The notes under the pieces: generated by a model | The model's input: only the letters and a program-made list of their open reading frames with translations | Databases searched by the model: none | Told to the model about the DNA's origin: nothing | Made by a program: the position numbers and the translations under genes | Source: Streptomyces noursei ATCC 11455 | GTDB lineage: Bacteria > Actinomycetota > Actinomycetes > Streptomycetales > Streptomycetaceae | DNA: 64,000 nucleotides | Assembly: GCF_001704275.1 (NCBI RefSeq) | Contig: NZ_CP011533.1 | Location: forward strand, 9,052,001-9,116,000 | Direction of reading: 5' to 3' | Shown: positions 1 to 8,269 of the stretch, in pieces | How positions within the stretch are numbered: the stretch's first letter is position 1 | Layout of the letters: every line of letters begins with the position of its first letter

Positions 1-442
1 AGACGCCGTCGGCTGCCTCATCGACGTCCTCTGCTTCCGCATGCGCCCGGCCGGCGACGGTACGGCGGACCGCGTGCCGGCACTCCTGGCAGGCGTGCAC
101 GCGGCACTGGCCGCCCAGGACGTGCCGTTCGAGGAGGTCGTACGGATGGCCGCCGACCCCGCCCGCGACCGCTCCCGCCACCCGCTGTTCCAGACCCTGT
201 TCGCCCTGCAGAGCGCCCCGCCCCGCAACCTCGCGCTCGACGGCTGCGAATCCGCTGTTCTGGGGCCCCGGGCCGACCGCGCCCTGCACGAGCTGGAAGT
301 CGAGGTGTGGCCCGAGCACGACGGCGGTGCGGAGGTGGTGTTCGGACACCGACCCGGCACCGCCGCCCGGTTCGTGGCGGACGTGGCGGCGGCCTACCGC
401 CGGTTGCTCCGGGAGCTGGCCGCCGGGGCGGACCGCACATGA
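1..442 (+). CDS. NRPS C-terminal end: condensation domain (partial, 5' end outside window)
   Basis: The open frame enters from the left edge and stops at 442. The residues match the C-terminal part of an NRPS condensation domain: a segment of the form VPFEEVV, then RDRSRHPLFQ (the conserved HPLFQ-type motif), then the terminal helices. No adenylation, carrier or thioesterase domain follows, so the polypeptide ends directly after condensation; it is either the last half-module of an assembly line or a stand-alone C protein. The HHxxxDG active site would lie upstream of the window. It overlaps the next gene by four bases (ATGA), indicating co-translation with the chorismate mutase. Confidence 0.8.
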   Translation, partial: DAVGCLIDVLCFRMRPAGDGTADRVPALLAGVHAALAAQDVPFEEVVRMAADPARDRSRHPLFQTLFALQSAPPRNLALDGCESAVLGPRADRALHELEVEVWPEHDGGAEVVFGHRPGTAARFVADVAAAYRRLLRELAAGADRT

Positions 443-759
443 GCGAGCGCCCCGCCTCCGCGCGCCGGGCAGCCGCCGGCGCCGACCCGGCCCGGCACGG
501 CGCGCGCCTGCACGAGCTGGACGGCGACATCATCCGGCTGATCCAACGGCGCGTCCGCGAGGACCGCCTGCTGCAGGACGCGCGCCGCGCCGCCGGCGCC
601 GCGCGGACGGACCTGGCAGGGGAGAACGCCGTACTGCGCCGCTACCAGGAAGCACTGGGACCGGCCGGCGCCCAACTGGCCCTGCTCCTGATCGGCCTGA
701 CCCGCCACCGGGACCAGGCGCCCGGCGGCCGGCAGGAACAGCCGTCACACGAGCCCTGA
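439..759 (+). CDS. chorismate mutase, small AroQ type
   Basis: This 106-residue all-helical protein has the type II chorismate mutase pattern: LHELDGDIIRLIQRRV in helix 1 with the catalytic-type Arg, then a charged segment and an RRYQEALGP segment before the last helix. It would convert chorismate to prephenate in the cytoplasm. The start is fixed by the ATGA overlap with the NRPS end at 439-442. The expected length of stand-alone actinobacterial AroQ proteins is about 90-110 residues, so it appears complete. Sitting in an NRPS operon, it probably increases prephenate-derived aromatic precursor supply; the substrate link to the peptide is inference. Confidence 0.75.
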   Translation: MSERPASARRAAAGADPARHGARLHELDGDIIRLIQRRVREDRLLQDARRAAGAARTDLAGENAVLRRYQEALGPAGAQLALLLIGLTRHRDQAPGGRQEQPSHEP

Positions 760-779
760 CCCCTGACGAAGGAGAAGGT

Positions 780-1979
780 ATGGCAGCGCCCCGACGCGGT
801 TTCGCGGACTACCAGTTCGAGATCTACCTCAAGGGCCTGGAGGACCAGGTACCCCCCTTCACCACGGACCTGTCGGCCTTGGAGGACGCGGCCCGCGACC
901 GGATCGACCCACGGCCGTACGGGTACGTCGCGGGCGCGGCCGGTACCGGGGCCACCGCCCGGGCCAACCGCGCCGCGTTCGACGCCCACCGCATCGTTCC
1001 GCGCATGCTGCGCGATGCCACCCCCCGCGACCTGCGCACCACCGTCCTCGGCAGCGAACTGGCCGCCCCGGTGCTGCTCGCCCCCATCGGCGTGCAGTCC
1101 GCCCTCCACCCCGAAGGCGAACTGGCCACCGCCCGGGCGGCCGAGGCCACCGGGATCCCCATGGTGCTCAGCACCGCCTCCTCGCACACCATCGAGGAGG
1201 TCGCCGAGGCCAACGGCACCGGACAGCGCTGGTTCCAGCTGTACTGGCCGCACGACGAGGAGGTGACCGCGAGCATCCTCGCCCGGGCCCGCGCGACGGG
1301 CTACACCACGCTCGTCGTCACCCTGGACACCTGGCAGCTGGCCTGGCGCCCGCACGACCTGGACCAGGCATACCTGCCGTTCCTCCGCGGCAACGGCGTG
1401 GCCATCCCGCTGTCCGACCCGGTCTTCCGCTCCCGCCTCGACCGCCCCGTCGAGGAGGACCCGCGCGCGGCGGCCATGCAGTGGCTTCCGATCTTCAGCG
1501 GCAAGGCCCACACCTGGGACGAACTGGGCTTCCTGCGCGAGCACTGGGACGGCCCGATCGTGCTCAAGGGCATCCTGCACCCCCAGGACGCCCGCCGCGC
1601 CGTGGCCGCCGGCATGGACGGCGTCGTGGTCTCCAACCACGGCGGGCGCCAGGTGGACGGAGCGGTCGCCGCCCTCGACGCCCTCGTCGACGTCGTGGCC
1701 GAGGTCGGCGGCGAGACGGAGGTGCTCTTCGACTCCGGGATCCGCAGCGGCGCGGACGCCTTCAAGGCCCTGGCCCTGGGCGCCCGTGCCGTACTGCTCG
1801 GCCGCCCCTACGTCTACGGCCTGGCCCTCGGGGGCGCCGACGGAGTGCGGCACGTCGTCCGCAGCCTCCTCGCCGACCTCGACCTGACGATGGGACTCGT
1901 CGGATGCACACGGGTGGCGCAGATCGGCCCGGACACACTGCATCGCCCCGCACCGACGGGAGGGGAGGCACGGCGGTGA
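780..1979 (+). CDS. FMN-dependent alpha-hydroxy-acid oxidase, lactate 2-monooxygenase-like
   Basis: This 399-residue TIM-barrel flavoprotein starts at ATG 780 after the ribosome site GAAGGAGAAGG. The N-terminus (FADYQFEIYLKGL) and LVVTLDTWQLAWRPHDLD resemble lactate 2-monooxygenases, whose usual length is about 390. The catalytic His/Arg motif SNHGGRQVDG and the phosphate-binding DSGIRSGADAFKALALGA are present. It oxidises a 2-hydroxy acid with O2. Next to a chorismate mutase and an NRPS it could instead be a hydroxymandelate oxidase in an arylglycine route, but no HmaS or HpgT is visible. Its stop overlaps the GTG of the next gene. Confidence 0.8.
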   Translation: MAAPRRGFADYQFEIYLKGLEDQVPPFTTDLSALEDAARDRIDPRPYGYVAGAAGTGATARANRAAFDAHRIVPRMLRDATPRDLRTTVLGSELAAPVLLAPIGVQSALHPEGELATARAAEATGIPMVLSTASSHTIEEVAEANGTGQRWFQLYWPHDEEVTASILARARATGYTTLVVTLDTWQLAWRPHDLDQAYLPFLRGNGVAIPLSDPVFRSRLDRPVEEDPRAAAMQWLPIFSGKAHTWDELGFLREHWDGPIVLKGILHPQDARRAVAAGMDGVVVSNHGGRQVDGAVAALDALVDVVAEVGGETEVLFDSGIRSGADAFKALALGARAVLLGRPYVYGLALGGADGVRHVVRSLLADLDLTMGLVGCTRVAQIGPDTLHRPAPTGGEARR

Positions 1980-3952
1980 AACGACCGTTACCCCGGGCCC
2001 GCCGGCTGACCGCGGCCGTCACCACCGCCCTCGCCCTGACCGTGCCCCCGACGCTCCTCACCCGCGCGACCGCATCCCCGGCCCACACCACCGCCCCCCG
2101 GGCCGCCGACGCCCTCCCCGCCGCGTCGACGGCGTCCGGGGAGTGGCCCCCGGGCACCGGTCGGGGCCCCTGCGAGGTCCGCAGGACCACCGACGTCGGC
2201 GCCACGATGCGGGACGGCACCGTCCTGCGCGCCGACGTCTACCGGCCGCTGACCGGCGACAAGGTCCCGGTCATCCTGATGCGGACCCAGTACGGCAAGG
2301 CGGACGCCGAGGTGCAGCCGTCGAGCTACCAGTCCCCGCAGTGGTTCGCCTCGCACTGCTACCTCGTCGTCATACAGGACGTGCGCGGCCAGTACGCCTC
2401 GGACGGTGACTTCTACGAGTTCGCCAACGAGGGCAAGGACGGCTACGACAGCGTGGAGTGGGCCGCCCGACTGCCCGGCTCCAACGGCAAGGTGGGCATG
2501 TACGGCTCCTCCTACGTCGGGGCCACCCAGTGGCTCGCCGCCGCGGAGCGCCCGCCCCATCTGAAGACGATCGTGCCGGCCCTGACCTCCGACGACTACG
2601 ACGACGGCTGGACCTACGAGGGCGGCGCGTTCCGGCTGAGCTTCGTCATCCCGTGGGCCATGCGCAAGATCGTCCCCTCGGCCGCCGCCAACCGGCACGA
2701 CTGGGCCACCTACCACCAGGTCAACCGCGACTACCAGGACGTCAACGGCTGGTTGGGCACGGCACCGTACAACGCCTTCCGGCCCTTCCACCCCGGTGAC
2801 CCGAAGGTCGCCCCGTACTTCTTCGACTGGATCGAGCACCGCACCTACGACGACTACTGGCGCCGATGGGCCCCCAAGGAGCACTACCCGAAGATCGACA
2901 TCCCGGTGCTCAACTACGCGGGCTGGTACGACGCCTTCCTGGACGGCTCGGTCAAGAACTACCAGGGCATGGTGGCGCGGGCCGGATCGCCGGCGGCCCG
3001 CGCCAACCAGCGACTGGTCATCGGCCCCTGGGACCACACAGGCTGGGGCCGCCCGACCAGCGCCCCCGCACCCCTCCTCAAGGCCATCGGCCCAGCCGGC
3101 AACAGCCCGATCAACGAGATGATGCTGGCCTGGTGGGACCACCACCTCAAAGGCAGGGACAACGGCGTCGGGCGCGACGGCGTCGACTACTTCGTCATGG
3201 GCGCCGACAAGTGGCGCACCGCCCCCACCTGGCCGCTGCCGCAGACCCGTTGGCAGGACTACTACCTGGGCAGCACCGGCCACGCCGCGGGCAACACCCA
3301 GGACGGCACGCTCTCCACCACACCACCGGGCCGGCACCACGGCGCACCGGCCGACCACTACACCTACGACCCGCGCAACCCCGTCCCCAGCGTCGGCGGC
3401 CACTCCTGCTGCACGGCCGCGATCAGCACCCAGGGCCCGTACGACCAACAGCAGATCGAACAGCGCCCGGACATCGCCGTCTACACGAGCGCGCCGCTGG
3501 CACGGGACACCGAGGTCACCGGACCGATCACGGTGAAGCTGTACGCCGCCTCGTCGGCCCCGGACACCGACTGGACCGCCAAACTGGTCGACGTGCACCC
3601 CGACGGCACGGCCGTCAATCTCAACAGCGGTATCGTGCGCGCCAGTTACCGGACATCCTCGACCGAGCCCACCCCCATCGTCCCGGGCAAGGTGTACGCC
3701 TACACCATCAAGGTGTGGCCGACCAGCAACCTCTTCCGGAAGGGCCACCGGATCCGGCTGGACATCTCCTCCAGCGACTACCCCCAGTACGACCCGAACC
3801 CCAACACCGGCAGCTGGCTGGGGCAGTCCACGGCCCGCCGCACGGCGCACCAGACCGTGTTGCACGACGCCGCGCACCCGTCCAAGGTCACCCTCCCGGT
3901 GATCCCGGACGGCGGCCCGGACCAGGGCAGCGACACACCACCGCAAAAGTAG
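1976..3952 (+). CDS. secreted CocE/NonD-family (X-Pro dipeptidyl-peptidase S15-like) hydrolase
   Basis: A 658-residue alpha/beta hydrolase with a Sec-type signal peptide (MKRPLPRARRLTAAVTTALA followed by a hydrophobic stretch and Ala-rich cleavage region). The GxSxxG nucleophile motif is GSSYVG (Ser near 179), the acid is in GWYDAFLDG (near 319) and the His is in GPWDHTGWG (near 354), the usual S15/CocE triad. The C-terminal third is the jelly-roll domain of the family. The GTG start at 1976 overlaps the preceding TGA and follows AGGGGAGG. It probably cleaves an ester or amide outside the cell; a role in maturing or degrading the NRPS product is only suggested by position. Confidence 0.85.
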   Translation: MKRPLPRARRLTAAVTTALALTVPPTLLTRATASPAHTTAPRAADALPAASTASGEWPPGTGRGPCEVRRTTDVGATMRDGTVLRADVYRPLTGDKVPVILMRTQYGKADAEVQPSSYQSPQWFASHCYLVVIQDVRGQYASDGDFYEFANEGKDGYDSVEWAARLPGSNGKVGMYGSSYVGATQWLAAAERPPHLKTIVPALTSDDYDDGWTYEGGAFRLSFVIPWAMRKIVPSAAANRHDWATYHQVNRDYQDVNGWLGTAPYNAFRPFHPGDPKVAPYFFDWIEHRTYDDYWRRWAPKEHYPKIDIPVLNYAGWYDAFLDGSVKNYQGMVARAGSPAARANQRLVIGPWDHTGWGRPTSAPAPLLKAIGPAGNSPINEMMLAWWDHHLKGRDNGVGRDGVDYFVMGADKWRTAPTWPLPQTRWQDYYLGSTGHAAGNTQDGTLSTTPPGRHHGAPADHYTYDPRNPVPSVGGHSCCTAAISTQGPYDQQQIEQRPDIAVYTSAPLARDTEVTGPITVKLYAASSAPDTDWTAKLVDVHPDGTAVNLNSGIVRASYRTSSTEPTPIVPGKVYAYTIKVWPTSNLFRKGHRIRLDISSSDYPQYDPNPNTGSWLGQSTARRTAHQTVLHDAAHPSKVTLPVIPDGGPDQGSDTPPQK

Positions 3953-4017
3953 AGTCGGCGGTGCCCGCGCCGACGCAGAGGCAACCCACGGCAACCGAAA
4001 CGACGGAAAGGCAAGGC

Positions 4018-4980
4018 ATGCACCACGTACGCCGGGCCCGCACGGCCGACTACCCCACTCTCGTGGAGTGCGTCCAGCAGTGGTGGGGCGACTCCCGCAC
4101 CCCCGAACAGGCGCGGGAGCTCTCCCTGTTGCTGCCGCGGCTCTTCCTCCAGCACTTCGCCGCGACCAGTCTGGTCCTGGAGGACGCGACCGGCATCCGG
4201 GCCTTCCTGGTCGGCTTCCACTCCGCCGACGACGAACAGCAGGCATACATCCACTTCGTCGGCGTGGACCCGCAGCTGCGCCAGCAGGGCATCGCCCGCA
4301 GGCTCTACACCCGCTTCTTCGAGCGCGCCGCGGCGGCCGGCCGCACCGAGGTGCGTGCCATCACCTCACCGCAGAACACCGGCTCCATCGCCTTCCACAA
4401 GGCCATGGGCTTCGAACTGGACCCCGGCGACCTGGAGTCGGCCGGCCTGCCCGTCCACAGCGACTACGACGGGCCCGGGCAGCACCGTGTGGTCTTCCGC
4501 AGGAAGCTCGGCTCGCCGAGCGCCGACAGGCTGGAGTCCTTCACGACTCGCCCGGCGGGGCCGGAGGACTTCGACACCATCGTCGGGGTGGTCGACGACT
4601 GGTGGGGCCGCCCCGCCTCCCGCGACCTGACCCGGGTCTTCGTCGACCACTTCTTCGCGACCAGCCTGATCGCCGAACGCGACGGCGAACTGGCCGGCTT
4701 CGTCATCGGCTTCCTCTCGCCGTCCAAGCCCAAGGAGGCGTACATCCACTTCACGGGCGTCGCCCCCGCCTGGCGCCGCTCCGGCCTGGGCCGCTACCTC
4801 TACGAGCGGTTCTTCGACATGGCCCGCGCCGACGGCCGCACCCTCGTCAAGGCGATCACCTCGCCCCAGAACGCCCGCTCCATCGCCTTCCACAACGCCA
4901 TGGGCTTCACCAACTCCGCCCCGATCACCGACTACGACGGCCCGTCGCTGGACCGGGTCGCCTTCACCCGCCCCCTCTGA
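4018..4980 (+). CDS. tandem GNAT N-acetyltransferase (two GNAT domains)
   Basis: This 320-residue protein is an internal duplication. Domain 1 (about residues 1-155) and domain 2 (about 170-320) share WWG near the start, the strand AYIHF.GV followed by RR.G..R.LY.RFF (acetyl-CoA binding motif A), and ITSPQN.[GR]SIAFH.AMGF. Both copies retain the CoA-binding pattern, so both could be active. It follows the hydrolase by 65 bases and precedes a strong hairpin, so it is probably the last gene of the operon. The acceptor is unknown; self-protection or product tailoring is possible. Confidence 0.8.
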   Translation: MHHVRRARTADYPTLVECVQQWWGDSRTPEQARELSLLLPRLFLQHFAATSLVLEDATGIRAFLVGFHSADDEQQAYIHFVGVDPQLRQQGIARRLYTRFFERAAAAGRTEVRAITSPQNTGSIAFHKAMGFELDPGDLESAGLPVHSDYDGPGQHRVVFRRKLGSPSADRLESFTTRPAGPEDFDTIVGVVDDWWGRPASRDLTRVFVDHFFATSLIAERDGELAGFVIGFLSPSKPKEAYIHFTGVAPAWRRSGLGRYLYERFFDMARADGRTLVKAITSPQNARSIAFHNAMGFTNSAPITDYDGPSLDRVAFTRPL

Positions 4981-4994
4981 ACCGGCGCACCGAC

Positions 4995-5030
4995 GCCGAC
5001 CCGGACAGTCACCGTGCCGTCCGGGTCGGC
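4995..5030 (+). terminator. intrinsic terminator hairpin after the GNAT gene
   Basis: A 12-bp perfect stem (4995-5006 with 5019-5030) of the form GCCGACCCGGAC/GTCCGGGTCGGC closes a 12-base loop 15 bases after the GNAT stop. There is no T-run, as is common in this GC range. Confidence 0.75.
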
Positions 5031-5156
5031 CACGGAGCCAAGGGGGCCGGAGCGCCGTCGGCTCCGCCGGCGCAGCGGGGAAGCTGCGCGGGCAGTCGAT
5101 ACCGAGAGACGATGTCGGTGGAGGAATCCTGCGCTTCACGTGAGGAGCGGGTAGCC

Positions 5157-6326
5157 ATGCGGTCGCCTTTCCGCTCAGCTGCTGCGGCCTGCCCGAGCGG
5201 CCGTCGGGGACTCTTCACGCTGCTGCAGTGCCTTCCTTTCGTGATCGCACTGCTCGTCGTCGCCATCGAGCTCTCGCCCGCGCACTTCCTGTACACCGGC
5301 CCCCTACTCACGGCGACGCCGGCGCTGGCCGCGGTGACGATGGGCCCGAAAGGCACCCTCGCGGCGGCGGCCCTGGCCCTGCTCGTCAGCATCACCACGG
5401 CCACCTACAACCAGGCATGGGGGAGCCAGCAGGTCTACACGAACCTGTTGGCCCTGTCGCTGGTGTCCCTGGCCGGCATCACCATGAGTAGCGCCGCCCA
5501 TACCCGCAGGCAGAGCGAACTCGACCAGGTCCGCCGCATCGCCGAGGCGGCACAGACCGTCCTGCTGCGGCCCGTGCCCGCCCGACTGGGCCCGATCCGG
5601 GCGGCGAGCATGTACCTCGCCGCCGAGACCGGGGCGCAGATCGGCGGCGATCTCTACGAAGCCGTGCAAACCCGGTACGGCGTCCGCCTGATCGTGGGAG
5701 ACGTCCGGGGCAAGGGACTGCCCGCGGTCCGCTCGGCCGCCGCCGTGCTGGGCGCGTTCCGGGAGGCGGTCCACTACGAGGACGAACTGGCGGAGGTCAT
5801 GGACCACTGCGCCGCCGCGCTGCGACGGGAGTCCGCCGGGCCGGGCCCCGGCGGTCACGTTCCGCACGCCGAAGGCTTCGTCACCGCGCTCCTGGCGCAG
5901 GTGCCCGACACCTGCGTGATCGAACTGGTCAACCGTGGCCATCCGCCCCCCTTGCTGCTGCGCCAGGGCACGGTCCACGCCCTGATGCCGTCCACGCCCC
6001 AGCCGCCCTTGGGCCTGGAGGACCTCGTCACCGGCCCGCACGACAACGCGGAGAGCTATCCGTTCGCACCGGGTGACCGGCTGTTGTTGCACACCGACGG
6101 CGTGATCGAAGCCCGCAACCACCGCAACGAGTTCTTCGACCTGCCCGAGGCCATGGGCACGGTGCGGGCCCCCACCCCGCCGGAGTTCCTGACACAACTG
6201 CACCGTGCGCTGATCCACCACACGCACGGCCACCTGGCGGACGACGCGGCCATGCTCCTGATCGAACGGCTCGACACCGATCACCGCGTGCCCGTATCCA
6301 GTCACCACGCGCCCACATCCACCTGA
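5157..6326 (+). CDS. membrane-anchored PP2C/SpoIIE-type serine phosphatase
   Basis: A 389-residue protein with three to four N-terminal membrane helices (roughly residues 18-115) and a C-terminal SpoIIE/RsbU phosphatase domain. Metal-binding and fold motifs are visible: AETGAQIGGDLYEA, VGDVRGKGLPAVRSAA, FVTALLAQV, NRGHPPPLLL, LLLHTDGVIEARN and HLADDAAMLL. The start at 5157 has GAGGAGCGGG nine bases upstream; an in-frame ATG at 5112 has a poorer site. Such proteins dephosphorylate anti-anti-sigma factors in partner-switching cascades, but no cognate anti-sigma genes are adjacent. A terminator follows. Confidence 0.85.
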   Translation: MRSPFRSAAAACPSGRRGLFTLLQCLPFVIALLVVAIELSPAHFLYTGPLLTATPALAAVTMGPKGTLAAAALALLVSITTATYNQAWGSQQVYTNLLALSLVSLAGITMSSAAHTRRQSELDQVRRIAEAAQTVLLRPVPARLGPIRAASMYLAAETGAQIGGDLYEAVQTRYGVRLIVGDVRGKGLPAVRSAAAVLGAFREAVHYEDELAEVMDHCAAALRRESAGPGPGGHVPHAEGFVTALLAQVPDTCVIELVNRGHPPPLLLRQGTVHALMPSTPQPPLGLEDLVTGPHDNAESYPFAPGDRLLLHTDGVIEARNHRNEFFDLPEAMGTVRAPTPPEFLTQLHRALIHHTHGHLADDAAMLLIERLDTDHRVPVSSHHAPTST

Positions 6327-6373
6327 CACGGGACGGCGACGGCCCGGCCCGCAGCTCCCTCAGGTCCGGGATC

Positions 6374-6408
6374 CGGCGGCCGCTCCCGACGGTCCGGAGC
6401 GGCCGCCG
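6374..6408 (+). terminator. intrinsic terminator hairpin after the SpoIIE-type phosphatase
   Basis: A 13-bp perfect stem, CGGCGGCCGCTCC (6374-6386) with GGAGCGGCCGCCG (6396-6408), closes a nine-base loop and is followed by a C-run. Confidence 0.75.
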
Positions 6409-6553
6409 CCCCCCCCGTCAACGCGTCGCCGCACGACGCGCGAACGAGTGAAAGCCGTGTCATGCCTCTGCAGCAGTCCGGGGCACAGGAAGACACTCAC
6501 TACGTATGTGTTTCTTCTTTCCGACGTCACAGGCCGCTCCCGAGTCGAAGACG

Positions 6554-7081
6554 ATGACGACCTCCAGGCGCACCGGCAACACCGAGGAGCCACCGCCCCC
6601 TTCGCCACCCGCCGCGGCCCCGTGCCGGGAGCCGCAATCATGTGCGGCGCACCAGCGCGATGCGGCCCCGCCCGCACTCGGGACGCCGTGGCGTGACCTG
6701 GCGACCCGGGCCGATGTGCAGCGACTGGTGGCCGAGTTCTGCACCTGCGTAGCCGAAGACGGCCTGCTCGCTCCGACCTTCGCTTCCATGGGCACGCCGC
6801 TCCTGGGCCATGTCGAGGCCGTCACCGACTTCTGGTGCCGCAAGCTGCTGGGCGAACTCCTGCCCAGCCGCGACCTGTTGGAGGTCCACCAGAAGGTCCA
6901 CGCCGCACACCCGATCAACCCGTGCCACTTCGCGCACTGGCTGGCCCTGTGGCAGGACAGCGTCGATGCCGCCTTCGCAGGCCCGGCGGCCGACCGGGCC
7001 AAGGCCCTGGCCGTGAACATCGCCCACTCGATGGGCTCCCGCCTTCCCGGATGCGTGCCAGGCACGGCCCCGCGGGACTGA
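6554..7081 (+). CDS. group III truncated hemoglobin
   Basis: The core from residue 45 onward has the truncated-globin group III pattern: F (helix B region), DGLLAPTF, GHVEAVTDFWCRKLLG, a proximal-His-like segment LEVHQKVHAAHPI, HFAHWLALWQDSV and ALAVNIAHSMG. About 45 Pro/Ala-rich residues precede the globin, longer than usual for this family. The start is uncertain: ATG 6506 or ATG 6554, both with weak ribosome sites, so the true start may be later. It would bind heme and handle O2, NO or peroxide. The product stands alone but lies just upstream of a heme/flavin electron-transfer pair. Confidence 0.75.
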   Translation: MTTSRRTGNTEEPPPPSPPAAAPCREPQSCAAHQRDAAPPALGTPWRDLATRADVQRLVAEFCTCVAEDGLLAPTFASMGTPLLGHVEAVTDFWCRKLLGELLPSRDLLEVHQKVHAAHPINPCHFAHWLALWQDSVDAAFAGPAADRAKALAVNIAHSMGSRLPGCVPGTAPRD

Positions 7082-7423
7082 GCCGGGCAGCGCCACGCGG
7101 GCCGTCGGCGCGCCGCCCCCGTGCTCCCCGCCCGGGTGAGCTTGGTCACGCCGTGCTCGGCATCTACTACGCGCGACCGTGGACCGCAACTCCCGGCGGG
7201 CGTCGGAGAAACCGGCGCCGACGCCGGGGCTCGGTACGGTCGCGGGCCGTATCCCGCGCCGTTGTCACTGGCTGGGGAACGAGCTAACAATGTGCGCTGT
7301 CGCGTAGTGCCGCCTGTGCCACACCTCCGGTGGTGCCCCCTCCCCGACGTGGCCATCCGGGACCCCGATCCGGCTCGGCCACGGCCCGGGCTGGGTCATC
7401 CGGGCGCAAGGAAGAAGGTGCCC
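7082..7423. other. intergenic region with promoter, no gene seen
   Basis: No coding signal was recognised in this stretch. It contains the promoter described at 7262-7290 for the cytochrome b gene and a GAAGGAAGAAGG ribosome site at its end. Confidence 0.5.
7262..7290 (+). promoter_or_regulatory. sigma-70-type promoter for the cytochrome b / NuoF-like operon
   Basis: TTGTCA (7262-7267) and TAACAA (7285-7290) are separated by exactly 17 bases and point toward the cytochrome gene about 130 bases downstream. Good match to the housekeeping consensus; the start site is inferred. Confidence 0.5.
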
Positions 7424-8269
7424 ATGCCCAGCCTCGCCCTGCTCATCCCGCCTTCGCTCGCCGCCGCTCCGACCGGAGCGGCCGGCCGCACGACGGCCTT
7501 CCTGGACTCCTTCGCCGGCGTCCTGACCCTGCTCTCGCTGACTGCCGTCGTGGCTTGCGGGCTCGCCGCCACCGACCGCCTGGTGCTCACGCCACGACTG
7601 CGGGTGGCCGTACAGTCGCTGCACCGGGCGAGCACCGTCGCGGCGCTCGGCTTCCTGGCCACCCACATCGCCGTCAAGGTCGTCGAGCGGCACGCCGCCC
7701 CGCGGACCGCAGTGGCGCCGTTCACCAGCGGTACCGCCCTCGCGGTGAGCCTGGGCGCCGTCGCCGCCGACCTGCTCGTCCTGATCGCGGCCACCGGCGT
7801 CCTCCGCGGCCGGTTCGCCGGCAGCCGCCGCCCCTGGCTGTGGCGGGTGTGGCACGCGACGGCGTATGTCTGCTGGCCCGTCGCACTGATACACGGGCTG
7901 ACGGCGGGCCGCACGGCGCACGCATGGGTGCTCTGGGGATACGGCCTGTTCGCGACCCTGGTCGCGCTCGCACTGCTGGTCCGTACCCTGTCCCACCTGG
8001 GCCGTCACCGCACCCGGAGCCGCCGTCGGCGCGGCGCCAAGGCGTACCGGCCCGCCACCGCCCGCCCCACCGAGCTGGCCGCCCTGTCCAGCCAGTCCGC
8101 CCGGCCCGCCACCGACGCCCGTCCGCTCGCCCGGGGCACCCGCCCCGCGGCACCGACGACGGCGGTCCCCGGCTCCGGACAGACCGCCGGCCTGCCCAGA
8201 CAGGCCAGGCATGCGGCGAGGCCAGGAGCCCGGCCGCTGCGACTGGCCCGGCCGGGGAGCGGCGAGTGA
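7424..8269 (+). CDS. integral membrane cytochrome b / ferric-reductase-like protein
   Basis: A 281-residue protein with about five membrane helices in residues 1-190 and a charged, Pro/Arg-rich cytoplasmic tail of about 90 residues. Two helices carry paired His residues (LHRASTVAALGFLATHIAVK and WHATAYVCWPVALIHG), the arrangement of a bis-His heme b protein of the ferric reductase-like transmembrane family. There is no NADH-binding domain of its own. The downstream gene overlaps it by four bases (GTGA), so the flavoprotein/ferredoxin encoded there probably feeds electrons to these hemes. Ferric reductase activity is one possibility; the acceptor is not identifiable. Confidence 0.7.
   Translation: MPSLALLIPPSLAAAPTGAAGRTTAFLDSFAGVLTLLSLTAVVACGLAATDRLVLTPRLRVAVQSLHRASTVAALGFLATHIAVKVVERHAAPRTAVAPFTSGTALAVSLGAVAADLLVLIAATGVLRGRFAGSRRPWLWRVWHATAYVCWPVALIHGLTAGRTAHAWVLWGYGLFATLVALALLVRTLSHLGRHRTRSRRRRGAKAYRPATARPTELAALSSQSARPATDARPLARGTRPAAPTTAVPGSGQTAGLPRQARHAARPGARPLRLARPGSGE

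Noticed and set aside
780..1979. Assignment as hydroxymandelate oxidase for hydroxyphenylglycine
   Set aside because: N-terminus and length fit lactate 2-monooxygenases better, and no HmaS or HpgT gene is in view; kept only as an alternative.
1988..4246. 752-codon minus-strand frame opposite the CocE hydrolase
   Set aside because: Val/Gly/Arg-rich antisense frame without motifs.
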